From Karstenula rhodostoma CBS 690.94 (Eukaryota; Ascomycota; Dothideomycetes; Pleosporales; Didymosphaeriaceae), in NCBI GenBank assembly GCA_010093485.1, contig MU001503.1, positions 1,199,132 through 1,263,131 of the forward strand: a DNA stretch of 64,000 nucleotides. Reading direction: 5' to 3'. Below the pieces are notes generated by a model. The model searched no databases and had not been told where the DNA came from. It saw only the letters and a list, made by a program, of their open reading frames with translations. How positions within the stretch are numbered: position 1 is the stretch's first letter; each line of letters starts with the position of its first letter. The translations under genes were made by a program, and so were the position numbers. Positions 1 through 10,599 of the stretch are shown here, one piece after another.

Positions 1-68
1 TTTTGTAATACAGTTTGGTCGAGCTTTGATCATCAAAACCATATTGTGCATTCTCGATTACAGCCAAC

Positions 69-1663
69 ATGTCGGATACCGAGAAGAAACACCTTGACGA
101 CACCATGGGATACGAACCGACGAGCGAAGGCGAGGGCATCGTCCAACACGTACAGCTTGGATATTCGACAACTCTCAAGAAGAACCGCTCCTTCTGGAGT
201 GTTCTCGGCATGGCACTTGCCATCGTCGCCGTTCCGTACGGATTCGGTGGCCCAATGATCAGTGCCGTCTACGGCGGTGGTCAGCTCTCCATGTTCGTTG
301 GCATCCTCGTCGTCCTTGTGCTTGATGGCGCTGTGGCTGTCTCACTCGCAGAACTTGCGTCGCGGTATCCTACTTCTTCTGGCGTATATTACTGGTCCTA
401 CCGACTCTGTGGCCAACACAAAACTATGCGAAAGACCCTCTCATTCGTCACCGGATGGTTCTGGCTTATTGGAAACTGGACAATCACTCTCTCTGTCAAT
501 TTCGGCTTTGCTTCGCTAATCGCGGCGACTGTTACCATTTACGAACCAGAATGGACAGCATCAAGTTGGGAATTGCTACTGATCTTTTATGCTGTTTGCG
601 CTCTGACGTTTGTCATATGCGCATTCGGGGATAAGATGCTGCCGTACGTCGATACTGCGGCCGCTCTCTGGAGCGTCGTTACCACCATCGCTATCCTTAT
701 TGGCGTTGTGGTTCAAGCGAAATCAGGGCGACACTCAGCCTCTTATGCCCTCAGCCATTACGACACCAGCTTCTCAGGTTGGGGTCCGGGATTCACCTTC
801 TTCATCGGCCTGCTACCTCCCGCATACGCTTTCTCAGCCATCGGAATGATCACGTCCATGACAGAAGAATGCACAGATCCTGAGGTCGAGGTATCCCGCT
901 CGCTAGTACTCTGCATCCCCCTCGGTGGCATTGCATCACTCTTCTTTATCCTGCCGCTCTGCTTTACGCTTCCGCCGCTCGAAGCCATCTTCGAGGCACC
1001 CAACGGCCAAGCTCTGCCGTTCATCCTCGCTACAGTCATGGGAACCAAGGCTGGAACTTTGATACTCATGGTCATGGTGTTTCTCGTTACCTTGTTCTGT
1101 TCTGTCAGCATCACCACGGGCGCCTCGCGATGCACATGGGCTTTCTCCCGCGACCATGCACTTCCGTTCGCCAGCATCTGGACCCGTACCGTCGCCGACT
1201 CGCCCATCTACGCATTGGCCCTCGTCACGATCATCGAGATGCTGCTTGGGCTAATAAACTTAGGAAGCAGTGCCGCATTCACAGCGTTCGCGTCTGTAGG
1301 TGTGATAGCACTGGCTATTGGATATCTAGTTCCCATCGCCATCAGCTTGTTCACAGGACGCAAAGAAGTAGCACACGCGCGATGGAATGTGGGTCCTGTC
1401 GCAGGCACGGTGGCGAATGTTGTTGCGATAGCCTGGATTCTCTTCGAGCTTGTCCTTTTCAGCATGCCTACTGCAATCCCAGTCACCGAAGTCTCGATGA
1501 ATTATGCCTCGGTTGTGCTGGTTGGCTTGATCTCAATTAGTGGGATATGGTACGCGATATCAGGACGGAAACGTAAGTTGTTTCTATCGCTGGCTTTCTT
1601 ATGGTGTGCTAACAACAGCCAGATTTTACCGGACCGCCAGATGAGATTGATGAGATTTACTGA
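69..1663 (+). CDS. APC-family permease, choline/GABA-transporter type
   Basis: Plasma-membrane amino acid/polyamine/choline permease, related to yeast Hnm1 and fungal GABA permeases. Model: exon 69-1572, intron 1573-1622, exon 1623-1663, 514 aa. The intron has a GTAAGT donor, a GCTAAC branch site and a CAG end. Splicing replaces a read-through tail with a short tail starting HFTGPP, an ending I recall as common in this family. The N-terminus is hydrophilic; the first membrane helix begins near residue 45 (SVLGMALAIVAVPYG), followed by the GG-rich stretch and SLAELASRYPTSSGVYYW typical of the family. About 12 hydrophobic segments can be counted. The start is the first ATG and has a good context (caacATGtc). 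Substrate is not readable from sequence; choline, GABA or another amine are all possible. The family call is strong, the substrate is not. Confidence 0.85.
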
Positions 1664-1743
1664 GTATGTTTCGCACATACAAATACACGACCTGTTTTTT
1701 TGTAGCGTAGTTGCACTGTTTCTATCGGTCTATCGGGTCATAT

Positions 1744-1833
1744 GTATTTGTTTATATATATTGTATACGATCATTATGAGGGCGGGTAAATCAATGGAGC
1801 AAGGGGGACAAACAGGCGCGAGTATTTGTTTAT
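1744..1833 (-). mobile_element. Short retroelement-like insert flanked by 12-bp direct repeats (copy 1)
   Basis: A 66-bp body (1756-1821) lies between two perfect copies of gtatttgtttat (1744-1755 and 1822-1833). The body is nearly identical to the first part of the insert at 9458-9568, sharing for example gggcgggtaaatcaatg and gcaagggggacaaa. The shared end is an (AT)n run; the other end differs in length between copies. Read on the minus strand, this means a common 3' end with a simple tail and a variable, truncated 5' end, plus target-site duplications. That is the signature of LINE- or SINE-type integration. No coding capacity remains. Confidence 0.55.
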
Positions 1834-2205
1834 GTATAATCAGTCACTACAAGGTGCACTTTTGATCCACATGATTGTCGGCGCACACTCGCAACCTCCT
1901 AAGCGTGCCACGTCAGACCGAGAGGGGCTCGATTTGTCTTCCCATAAGTCAGCAAATTCTAATGTCCGATACTAAAGAGTGATCTCCGATTTGTTGTGTT
2001 CTGAGGATCGCGTCACACCAAGAACGACAATGGAGCGCGCGCAGGTCAATTCGAATACCCAACAACTGATTACAAGAAGTCCAAACGTAGCAACACAAAG
2101 TAGTCAAGTTTCATTGGTAAAATTCATCTGGAACTTCATTTTAGCGTTCAACATCATATATCTATCCAACAGCGACCTTCGAGCTCTTGCCCAGTCCAAG
2201 TCGAC
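1834..2205. other. Intergenic, convergent 3' ends
   Basis: Separates the permease and the DUF3445 gene, whose 3' ends face each other. I see no ORF with coding character and no further repeat. Confidence 0.5.
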
Positions 2206-3549
2206 CTAAAACGGGAACTCACCCTCCTCAGTGTCCAGCGCCCCACTATCCACCTGCTTCCGATGCATCTCGTCAAGATATGGCAACATAAGCCCCTCCC
2301 AGTGGCTCCTTCCTTTGTAATGACTGACCGTCCCATCCCAAGCCCGAATCGCCTCCGCCAATCTCCCAGGAACATGAGGCTCCTGCGCTATCACCGTGAT
2401 AGGTTCGAAGTAGGTGCGGATAGTGAACATGAGCACTCCAGACTTGGGCAAACGGCGCAGAGACTGGCGCTCAGAGCGGAAGTGGATTTCGTCGATGGTG
2501 AGGTCTTTAGAGTTCGCATTGGCCCAGGAAGCGACTTGTTTGACGTTCTTTTCGTCGCCCATGCGGTGGGACCAGTGCAGGCCGTCGTCGAGTTGGATGA
2601 AGAACTTGGTTTCGATGTCAGTAATGGCTATCATGTGAGAAGAAGAGTTGGCTTACGTTGTTTCTGATCACTGGCTGATCGGGCGTCATGCGCGCGAAGA
2701 AGCGGTTCATGGATTTCATGAGCTTCTCTTGGTAGTGAGGGACGCCTGCTTCGATGTGCAGTGTGTCGAGAGACATTCTGAATTTCTCCTTCAGCCGCCA
2801 GAAACCGGGCAGGCAGACTGCGCCAGCGTCGAGATGGTATTGACCGTCTGGAATATTGTTAGCCGCTACTTGAGCATACCGCTCCGAGTGCATAAATACC
2901 ATCATTCAACACCATGAGTGCAATGTCATCCTGGATCAGCTTTGCCGATGTCGCCATAGCTTCCTTTGGAGTCGACGCAGGACACGGGAACTCTTCCTTC
3001 GTTACCGAGTTTCGGAGTATCCCATCCTTCAGCGAGAACATTTCCGGAAAGCGATGTGTGAGGTACTGCGTCAGTTCCTCGTAGACCTCGAAGCAGGCCA
3101 GTCGCGTGACCTCGTTATCGACGTATCCAACATGGGCATCGATGTCCTTTTCAAGCTGCTCGACCTTGATGTCGTGATACCGCACGAAGTTGGAATCCAT
3201 CTCAATCCACTCATTCCAGTCCATTTTCCGTATGCCCATGGTAATGAAGTTCTTGCCATGGCGGAACGGCCGGTAGAGCTTAGGCTCTGTAAGCTCGAGC
3301 TTGTCGCCTTTTTCTGCCTCTGGCAACGGCGTTTGGAACGACTCTATGGCACCTGTAAAAATAACTTAGTTGTTGATCACTGTCCGGTGGTTTCGAGGAT
3401 ACTTTACCTTTCTCTTTCTCCCCCGGACTACTTGCCCGTGGCACTGGCTTCTCTGTCTTTCTAGATCTCTTCAACAGCGGCACTGCAAGTACCAGCACGC
3501 ATGCTGCGAGACCAAGAAGCGTAATGGCGGATGGTTGTAACGAGTCCAT
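2206..3549 (-). CDS. DUF3445 / haem-dependent oxidative N-demethylase family protein, membrane-anchored
   Basis: Four exons on the minus strand: 3549-3408, 3352-2900, 2847-2657, 2604-2206, giving 394 aa. Residues 11-25 are a single hydrophobic anchor ([16 protein letters not shown]), followed by a KR-rich stop-transfer. The body carries the family hallmarks: [20 protein letters not shown] early on, then [23 protein letters not shown], and after the last splice [12 protein letters not shown] and [18 protein letters not shown]. The last intron was placed with acceptor AAG at 2605; an upstream AG breaks the frame. Some members of this family are haem-dependent amine demethylases; most fungal ones are uncharacterised, so the substrate is unknown. 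The N-terminal anchor suggests ER or plasma membrane attachment. Confidence 0.8.
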
Positions 3550-4270
3550 TGTGCAATGTGGCTTGACAAATCTTGGTGACCTCGTAGTCGCACCTGTAAA
3601 CCGGCTGTATGTATAAATGGGCACAATGCGGAGATCGCCCGAAGCTACTTCTCCAGCGTGGCTACCGGTATCGCCTTCCTGCGTGATTAGTTCACTTAGC
3701 GTGGCCCTCAAAGTTGCTGCATCGAGACTAGCTTCAGATGCAGGTCGGACCCACATTTATGAACCTAACATGGCCGTCAAACTTGCTTGGAAAGGCAACT
3801 TCCAGGACACAAATGCCCACGTTGGCGGGCTGAACGTGCGGAGATGTTCCAAGACTTGGGATGCGGGGATGATAGTAAACCACCGACGTCGGTGAGACAG
3901 CTCCGTTTTGTCGCGAAAAGGGCAATCTGAAGGGCAAGAACGCTAGCAAGCATGCAGTCCGCGGAGCGGATCTGCACCGTTCTACGGAGCTCCACCCGAT
4001 GGGACAATGTGATGCCTGTCGGCGTTGACAAGAGATGGAGGAGATCCGCAATTGGAGGAAGACGTAATAGCAGTTGTCTGTTGAATTGAACATCTGCAGC
4101 GACAAGCCTACCACTCCAGCTTGGCATTAAGATCCTGGTCCTGCTTCTCCCATGCGTGGTGTATTTAGACTTGCCGTCCTGGAAACACGAGCAACAGACT
4201 CCCGAATCATACATCATCCTCCCTGTGTTTCCGCTCGAAAAGCATATTCCGCTTCACCCATATATCCAAA
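3550..4270. other. Divergent promoter region
   Basis: 720 bp between the divergently transcribed DUF3445 and Rid genes. Overlapping ORFs here are short, low in quality and lack splice support. No repeat was recognised. Confidence 0.4.
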
Positions 4271-4669
4271 ATGTCCATCTCTGTCCACAACTACGCTGGC
4301 ACCGAGGAAAAGTCCGAGGCATTCCACTACTCGCAGGCCATTAAAATCGGTAATGTCGTAAAGACATCGGGTCAAGGCGGATGGGATGACTCAGGGAAAG
4401 TCGTCTCTGATCTGAAAAAGCAAGTCGAACTTGCGTTCCTCAACGTCGAAAAGGCTCTGCAAGCCGCAGATAAGAGTCTCTCCTGGAAAAATGTATACGC
4501 CGTCCGATCATTCCACATCGACCTCGACGAAAGCGCAGATTACGTCATTGATAACTTCCGCAAGTTCACCCCAGACCGACGGCCCATATTCACTTGCGTG
4601 GAGATCCGAAAGCTTGGCATTGAAGGAATGCAGGTAGAGATCGAGGTCGAAGCCCTGATCGAGTCATGA
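4271..4669 (+). CDS. Rid/YjgF/UK114-family protein lacking the catalytic Arg
   Basis: Single exon, 132 aa, the normal size for this trimeric family. The profile is preserved: YSQAIKIGNVVKTSGQGGWD near residue 20, VELAFLNVEKAL near 55, and a C-terminal strand CVEIRKLGIEGMQVEIEVEAL. In classical RidA enzymes, which hydrolyse the enamine/imine made by PLP dehydratases, an Arg sits three residues before the CVE motif (ARSCVEV in E. coli). Here the segment reads RPIFTCVEI, with Phe at that place. That places the protein with Rid subfamilies that lack imine deaminase activity, whose function is poorly known. It runs convergently with the Zn2Cys6 gene, 49 bp between stops. Confidence 0.85.
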   Translation: MSISVHNYAGTEEKSEAFHYSQAIKIGNVVKTSGQGGWDDSGKVVSDLKKQVELAFLNVEKALQAADKSLSWKNVYAVRSFHIDLDESADYVIDNFRKFTPDRRPIFTCVEIRKLGIEGMQVEIEVEALIES

Positions 4670-4718
4670 AAAATAGGTAGTTTGAGTGTTGAGATATTGT
4701 ATAAGATGAATGCAAAGT

Positions 4719-6113
4719 TCATATGACCAGTGTACAAGGCAAAACATCCTTGAATAAATCGATCCAGGTGCTAGTGTGACTTGTAGTCTTCCAAATTTGT
4801 TCCAACATAATACGGACGCACGAAACAGATTCGAACCTGAGGTTCTTGTAGATGACATCAAGCTTCTCCAAGACGGTTTCCTTATGTGGTCCAGAAATCG
4901 CGTGTGCTCCTGCGACGTAAAGTGGGAACAGTGCGCAATTCTGTACTTTGGTTTTCGTGTCCATTCCTTGTATGCTTTCCAGGCACGCATGAACGTGCTG
5001 CTGGATTAGGAAGTGATGGTTTGGTATTTGTAGAATAGCGCTGTAGAGATATATCAGGCCTGCATGCTGGAAAGAACGATTTAGAGATAGCGAAGATGCT
5101 GTAACTGCATCAAAGAGGTCGCATTTCGATCCCAGTGGCTTCTTGTCCTCGGCCGAATGTTCGAGCATTGAATATGATGGCTGAAGTGCCCTTTCGAAGG
5201 CTTGTATCATATTATTGCATGGTTCTGTCCCTTCTTTTACGTCTTGCCGATATGCAGTCATCTCGGCCATGGTACCCAATACTGTGGCCAGCGATTTATT
5301 CCCCAGGGGGCTTTCCCACCACACCGAACCAGGTTCCATGCTGTTCCATATCGCAGTCGGAAAGCGAGTCCTTCGGTCCTGCATCATCGCCTCTGTAAGA
5401 TCCGTTGAAGCGAACTCTGAGAGAAGCATCCGTGTCATCCTATCCGACGATAGGTACGCCACTTCGAAGCCACCAAGAGCGTCGATTATAGCCGAGGCAC
5501 CTGATGCATGGCAAGGAGTCGATGCGTCATCATTCGCGCAGTTTACGTACCCCTCCAGGAAGTATAGTAGCAGAACGGCAACCAGCAGTGCAGTTAAGGA
5601 AGCTGCTTCGGTTTGTTCCAAGCCCAGCTCGCCTCGTATAACTGTTAAGCAATGTAGTCGTCTGTTATCGAGAGTGTGTTGGGCTTGGCCCTTCTCTTGC
5701 AGCGCACGGTGTTCCTCAGCGAACACGCACAAAGCCTGGAGTACCGGTTGAGACCGTAAAGCCAAAGCCACTGGAGGCGGTATAGGTTCGTGAACCGTTG
5801 AGAAAAGCGGCCATAATCGACCTTTAAAATAATCCACCGCTCTCTTTTCGTTGGTTGCCAATGACATATCATCGAGTGACCTGTGCACCGATATATTTTG
5901 CTGTGGCGTCTCCGGCACACGCTTGCTGGGCCGCTTCTTCCATCTGAGTAATAATTTGTCGTAGCTGCAATCCTCGGTTCCGGAAGCTATGCAACGATGG
6001 CACGATGGTTGTCGAAGATCGCATTTGACGCGACGTTGTTTACAAGGCCAACAAGATCCCTCAACCGTTCTTTTGCGCCGCAAGTTGCTTGTAGGCGAAA
6101 ATGGGGAAGACAT
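4719..6113 (-). CDS. Zn2Cys6 transcription factor
   Basis: Uninterrupted 464-aa reading frame. The N-terminus has a complete binuclear zinc cluster: six Cys in CWPC, VKCD, SCHRC and DCSYD with spacing C-x2-C-x6-C-x6-C-x2-C-x7-C, preceded by basic RRKR. The start at 6113 (MSSPFSP) is the first true ATG; upstream codons in frame are non-ATG. The rest is the helical regulatory region usual for fungal Gal4-type factors, with VDYFKGRLWPLFSTVHEP and a later LYLYSAILQIP segment. A nuclear DNA-binding regulator of unknown target. It ends next to the Rid gene and has the repeat array upstream. Confidence 0.85.
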   Translation of the reverse strand: MSSPFSPTSNLRRKRTVEGSCWPCKQRRVKCDLRQPSCHRCIASGTEDCSYDKLLLRWKKRPSKRVPETPQQNISVHRSLDDMSLATNEKRAVDYFKGRLWPLFSTVHEPIPPPVALALRSQPVLQALCVFAEEHRALQEKGQAQHTLDNRRLHCLTVIRGELGLEQTEAASLTALLVAVLLLYFLEGYVNCANDDASTPCHASGASAIIDALGGFEVAYLSSDRMTRMLLSEFASTDLTEAMMQDRRTRFPTAIWNSMEPGSVWWESPLGNKSLATVLGTMAEMTAYRQDVKEGTEPCNNMIQAFERALQPSYSMLEHSAEDKKPLGSKCDLFDAVTASSLSLNRSFQHAGLIYLYSAILQIPNHHFLIQQHVHACLESIQGMDTKTKVQNCALFPLYVAGAHAISGPHKETVLEKLDVIYKNLRFESVSCVRIMLEQIWKTTSHTSTWIDLFKDVLPCTLVI

Positions 6114-6599
6114 GGCCAATAAGGCCTGCGAGCACAGGTGCAGTAAGACGCTCCCAGACAGCACGATGAAGCGATATGAACAGTTCTTGCGTTTGCGTCT
6201 TGATTGGAATGGCCAGATGTAAACGGGGGCAAGGTCAGGAACGTATGGTATTGAAGGAAGGAATTCCAGATGGGAGACCTCGGGTTCGTCACCACGCTAG
6301 CGTAGCGCGGAACTAGGGCGGCGGTAGTTGAAGATGGCGATAAGAGCCGAACTACCTTATAGTATTTCTCTGGTGATGCTTATTGTCATCATCTCAAGCA
6401 TTGCCTCGTCAGATTTCACCAGAACCTATCGGTTTCTCAAGCGGTCTTCATTGACGATCAAGAGTGGTGTGCAGCAAATACCTCCACCGTCTACCAAGCT
6501 CGCCACGTTCCACCGCTCCGGGGTGACCTTTGGCCGAGACATGAGACACGCTCCATCGTCATGAATATCCCTGAACCTTCTTGATGTTTCATTCCCCTA
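6114..6599. other. Upstream region of the Zn2Cys6 gene
   Basis: No gene seen. Presumed promoter of the minus-strand regulator. The diverged repeat array begins at about 6.6 kb. Confidence 0.4.
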
Positions 6600-9500
6600 T
6601 AAGGCAGCAGATGAAGTGCTCTCTGGCCGAATTTGGGCTTTTTCGAAGAGGGGTGTGCATAGTGTAGCAAGCAAAGTTACCCTAATGAAGTTATCACTCA
6701 CAGCAACACCACATCGGTCATTTGGAGTTCTACTTTTAGTCCTCTGCCATCCGCCTCACGCCCAATCAAATCCTTATCTGCGGCTGTTTAGGCCAACCCT
6801 CTTTCACCCTTGCGTAGTGGTACTTTGGAACCCAAATGAAGCACCCCCAGAGGAGCTGTGCATGACGATATCCCTTAAGCTTGCCCTGGTTTCCGTATAT
6901 ATATATAAAGCAGCTCCTCGTATGCAAGACATGAAGTAATACTGAAGAGCATCATTTCATTGGAATCATTTTGCAAGAGAGCCATAAACCATGTCGACTA
7001 TCGGCCTGGCAAAGTTTTTCGGAGGACCCTTTGACGATTATAGCCTCTTCACTATGCAGAACGTCCATCAAAAGCTGGGATGATGGCTTTTAGACACGCC
7101 TAAGTTGAAACCTATGAGGGTTAGTCTTCCCACCGAGGCAGCACATCTTAGACTTCCTGAGTTTCTCTTAGGCCCTATGCGAGTTGTGCGAAGCGTACCA
7201 AGTAGCCTCGTTGTAGTATGAGATTATCTACTTATCCTAGGCAGTTGCGTTGACGAAAGAGGGCATCATATCGTGTTCATAGATATATATCAGAGTAGCG
7301 AACGACACGCCTCCGCATTCAGCCAGGGCAGACCGAACGAGGTAGCTGAAGCCATCGAGGTTTTATTTACTAACGTCCACGAGCACATGGGTTCTACGGT
7401 CTCTAGTTCTGAGTCCGACTTCACCTCCACTCATAGGTCGGTGCGTCTTCATATCTTAGTCTCCAACGATGCAGCACATATTCCCTCTTACCGACGAACT
7501 TTTACTTCGTTAGAAGAATCTCACAGAACTGTACCGATCAATGCTATCCGCGGTCGGATTTATATATAGACCACTCGTCTCATCTAAAAGCGATCGGTGC
7601 TAACGAAGATGCGCATCATTGCTCATCGTGGAAACTTACATTGAAGGTGGCCAATCTGCGTCTCCATCGTCCACCCGGGGCGAATCACATCCGGGTTCTG
7701 TTCGCCGGTCTCACTCCGTCACCAAGCGCAGCCCATAGATATAAAACCCTTTGTTCGAAACCTCTGGGTAGTACATGTATCTTGAAAGTAATGTTTTTAG
7801 CCTCTTCTCGTAGCACGCTCTATAAAAGCAAACGGTGTTTGTTTTTGGTCTTCGCCCGCGGGAAACACTCAATATGCGGCGTTCTATACTTTTGGTTCCC
7901 TATAAATCACGACTCCGAACTGTACTAATCCAATGTCACCGAAGGCTGAGTTTATATCCCTACCCCTCATCCCAGACCGAGCCTCGCAATATACAATGCT
8001 CATGTCCACCATTACTGCGTAGCGAATCTGCCTCAGTTCCTGCGTCTCTACTGTCCGGCTAATTTGTTTAACTATCAGTCCCCCACCGAACGCATTCATC
8101 ATTCCATACGTTGTGATCTTTTAGTCTCTCGAGGGCACGCCCCATAATATACGGGGCGTTAAGTATTTAAACATCAGGGTAGCGAACCACCCAGGTCTCT
8201 TCTTTTTCAGTCACAGTAGGGGTGAGGCATGATTATGCAGAACAAAGTTGTTCTAGAGCGAGTTTATATGCACTTCCCTTATCAAATCGCATGATCTCCA
8301 GCACACGATGGTGATGAATAACGCCACTATATGAGGTTTAGCGCCTTACACTCCACGACGCGTCCCATATTACCGCCTCCAGCTTATTTGAATCCTTCAT
8401 AGGGCACAAGAATGGGGCGCCTGCCATGATAGTTTTAGAGGCCCGCAAGGCAGCATATTTCCGCCACCTGTGTTGGTTTCAGTACCCCTGAAAAGCTGTA
8501 GAAGTGGAACGAGCAAAGTTGAGTATAGAGAGAGCTTATGTATTGAATTCCGTCCGAAGTATTAGGTGCGAAAAGCATGGTGGTGGTGCACATCATCACT
8601 ATTGCTATCGTTGGCGTCCTCCGCACCGGCACGTCCCATGCCATTGTTGTCTTCATGTTTTGATCCCTCGCTCGCAGGTACAAACATCATGTTGAGATTT
8701 AAGTAACCCATAAGGCAGCACACATATCTGGATTGCGTTGATCTTTAGTGTCCAAAGAGCGGAAGAAGTGTAGCGAGCAGAGTTAAACTTAAACGGGTTT
8801 TTTATACACAATTTCGTCCGAAACGGTAGGTGCGCAGTGTGTGGCGATGATGGATATCATTCCTACCTGCGCTACTCTGGGCCTGCGCACGCGGCAAAAA
8901 CCTCCCATAAGTCCATCGCCAGTTCGGTTTTACTTCCTCGCTCGCAAGAACGAGCATACGAGCCATTTTAGAGGGCTGGGAGGAAGCACATGTCTGCCCG
9001 AACTCTGCATTTTAGTGCTCCAAGTAGTGGTGAAAGGGTACCGATCAAACTCGTCTGGTGCGGATTTATATATGTAGGCGTCGTCTGAAGTGTGTGTAGA
9101 AGTGCGTGGTAATGAGCAGCATCATCATTCCCTATCCATGAAGGTAGAGTGGGCGTACAAACTCGCTACCGACTCTCCATGTACTCGAAAAGTCGCGTTC
9201 TTGGTGTGTTTTGCGACTTCCCGCGGCACAAACCATGTTCCGAGCATGTAGGATCTTTGGTTCCAATGATTTTAGTTCCCCAAGAAGCTGTAGAAGTGTA
9301 CCATAAAAACCGCTTGAGATACGAATCATATATAGACAAATGTCGTCCGAAGAACCCAGTGCAGCGTGCGTGATGGTAGTCAACATCATCACCCCCCACA
9401 AAGTGGCATGTTCAACATCAACGTACAAACCCTCCAACTCACCACATGGTTACCTATATATATATTGTATACGATCACTATAAGGGCGGGTAAATCAATG

Positions 9501-10120
9501 AAGCAAGGGGGACAAAAAGGCGCGTTGTGCTTTGCCAATGCACGAACAAAGGGGGACCAAAAAAGCGGTGGTTACCTATGCGAAGTGCTTCGACTCTCTC
9601 GCCAGCGCGCACCACATGTTACCTCGCAGTTGCTTACGGTATCTTTGATCCGCAGGGAAGCACATGTTCTGGATGTATAGGCGTTTGTGGTCTTCTTAGA
9701 GGCGCCGGGCAGAAGTGTGAGGGGTAGAGTACTTCGGGGCCGGATCTATATGTGTAGGCGTCATCTGAAGGGCTTTGTGCCGCGTACAGTGGTGGTGGAT
9801 GTCATCACTGCTGAATAAATCCACTGCAGAGAAGCGCGGTAAGAAAACCCAACAGGCGTCGTTAGATGTGATTCTCCCCCATATACAACCCATGTGGCCG
9901 TACAACCGGCCCTTTTAATCTCTCCCTAGAGCACACCACATTCACTGGTACCAACCCATTATTAGGCCGCAGGGGAGCACATATGAGGACTGGTTGGGGG
10001 TCTTAGTCTTAAGAGAACCCGTGCAGAAGTGTAGAGTTAGCCGGGAGCGGGTTTGTATAGACCGACGTGGTCAGAAATGGTGGGTATGTAGTGCATGGTG
10101 AGGGTGATGTTGGTAATCAT
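6600..10120. repeat. Diverged tandem array, unit about 265 bp
   Basis: No credible gene in 3.5 kb. Short motifs recur in the same order. A GGCAGCACAT-like box occurs near 7136, 7477, 8442, 8712, 8985, 9655 and 9975. An AAGTGTAGCGAGCAAAGTT-like box occurs near 6661, 8500 and 8766. A TATA-like box (gatttatatatagac) occurs near 7282, 7557, 8263, 8533, 8809, 9065, 9325, 9745 and 10050. CGTCCGAA-type boxes lie at 8551, 8815, 9082, 9344 and 9762, and a GATGATGNNCATCATCA-type box follows. The clearest intervals are 264, 267 and 262 bp; the 418-bp interval contains the 122-bp insert at 9447-9579. Copies are heavily mutated. Origin is unknown. Confidence 0.6.
9447..9579 (-). mobile_element. Short retroelement-like insert flanked by 11-bp direct repeats (copy 2)
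   Basis: Perfect direct repeats tggttacctat at 9447-9457 and 9569-9579 enclose a 111-bp body that starts with (AT)n and matches the insert at 1756-1821 over its first 65 or so bases. It extends about 45 bp further (ggggaccaaaaaagcgg at the far end). The differing length with a shared (AT)n end fits 5' truncation of a minus-strand element. It sits inside the 265-bp array and accounts for one over-long interval, so it inserted after the array formed. Confidence 0.6.
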
Positions 10121-10599
10121 TGCTGTTTGACACGTGCACATGGCTGCTCTAGAGAGGGCACCAAACTCAAGCATAGAAACAAGATTAGAGAGCGGAGAAA
10201 GAAGTGACATTGAAGTAACCATCTCACATCTCACTATACTACACACATAGACCCTCTCCCACCTCCACTCCCACATTATCGCAATCATGATGGTTTTGTT
10301 ACACTTCTTCATCGCCCTTCCACAATCCCAGGTATATCTCCCCTCGTACATCTGTCGCTCCAATAAAAGCTAGTAGGGAGTAGTAAAACAAGATGCTGCC
10401 GTTCCAAGCCAAAGAGAAGAGAAGAGGAAGCTAGTCGCCCGAGGTATAGGTACAGTGAAAAACGTACAAGAGCAAAAGTACAGACACACGTCTAAAGACC
10501 CATACCTTCCCAGTGAGATCGTAATGCAAGACGCCTGCTTTTTGCCGCGTAAAATGACAAATGTAAATGACGAAACGAGGTTACATCGAAGTGAAGCGT
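10121..10599. other. Downstream region of mtHsp70
   Basis: Probable 3' UTR and spacer of the Hsp70 gene; no ORF with coding character. The decayed array fades out at its left edge. Confidence 0.4.

Noticed and set aside
3777..4217. 146-codon minus-strand frame in the divergent promoter
   Set aside because: Several competing frames, no start context, no introns and no recognisable features.
4820..4850. gattcgaacctgagg, like a tRNA T-arm on the minus strand
   Set aside because: Lies inside the Zn2Cys6 coding region; no acceptor stem, D-arm or anticodon arm at the proper spacing.
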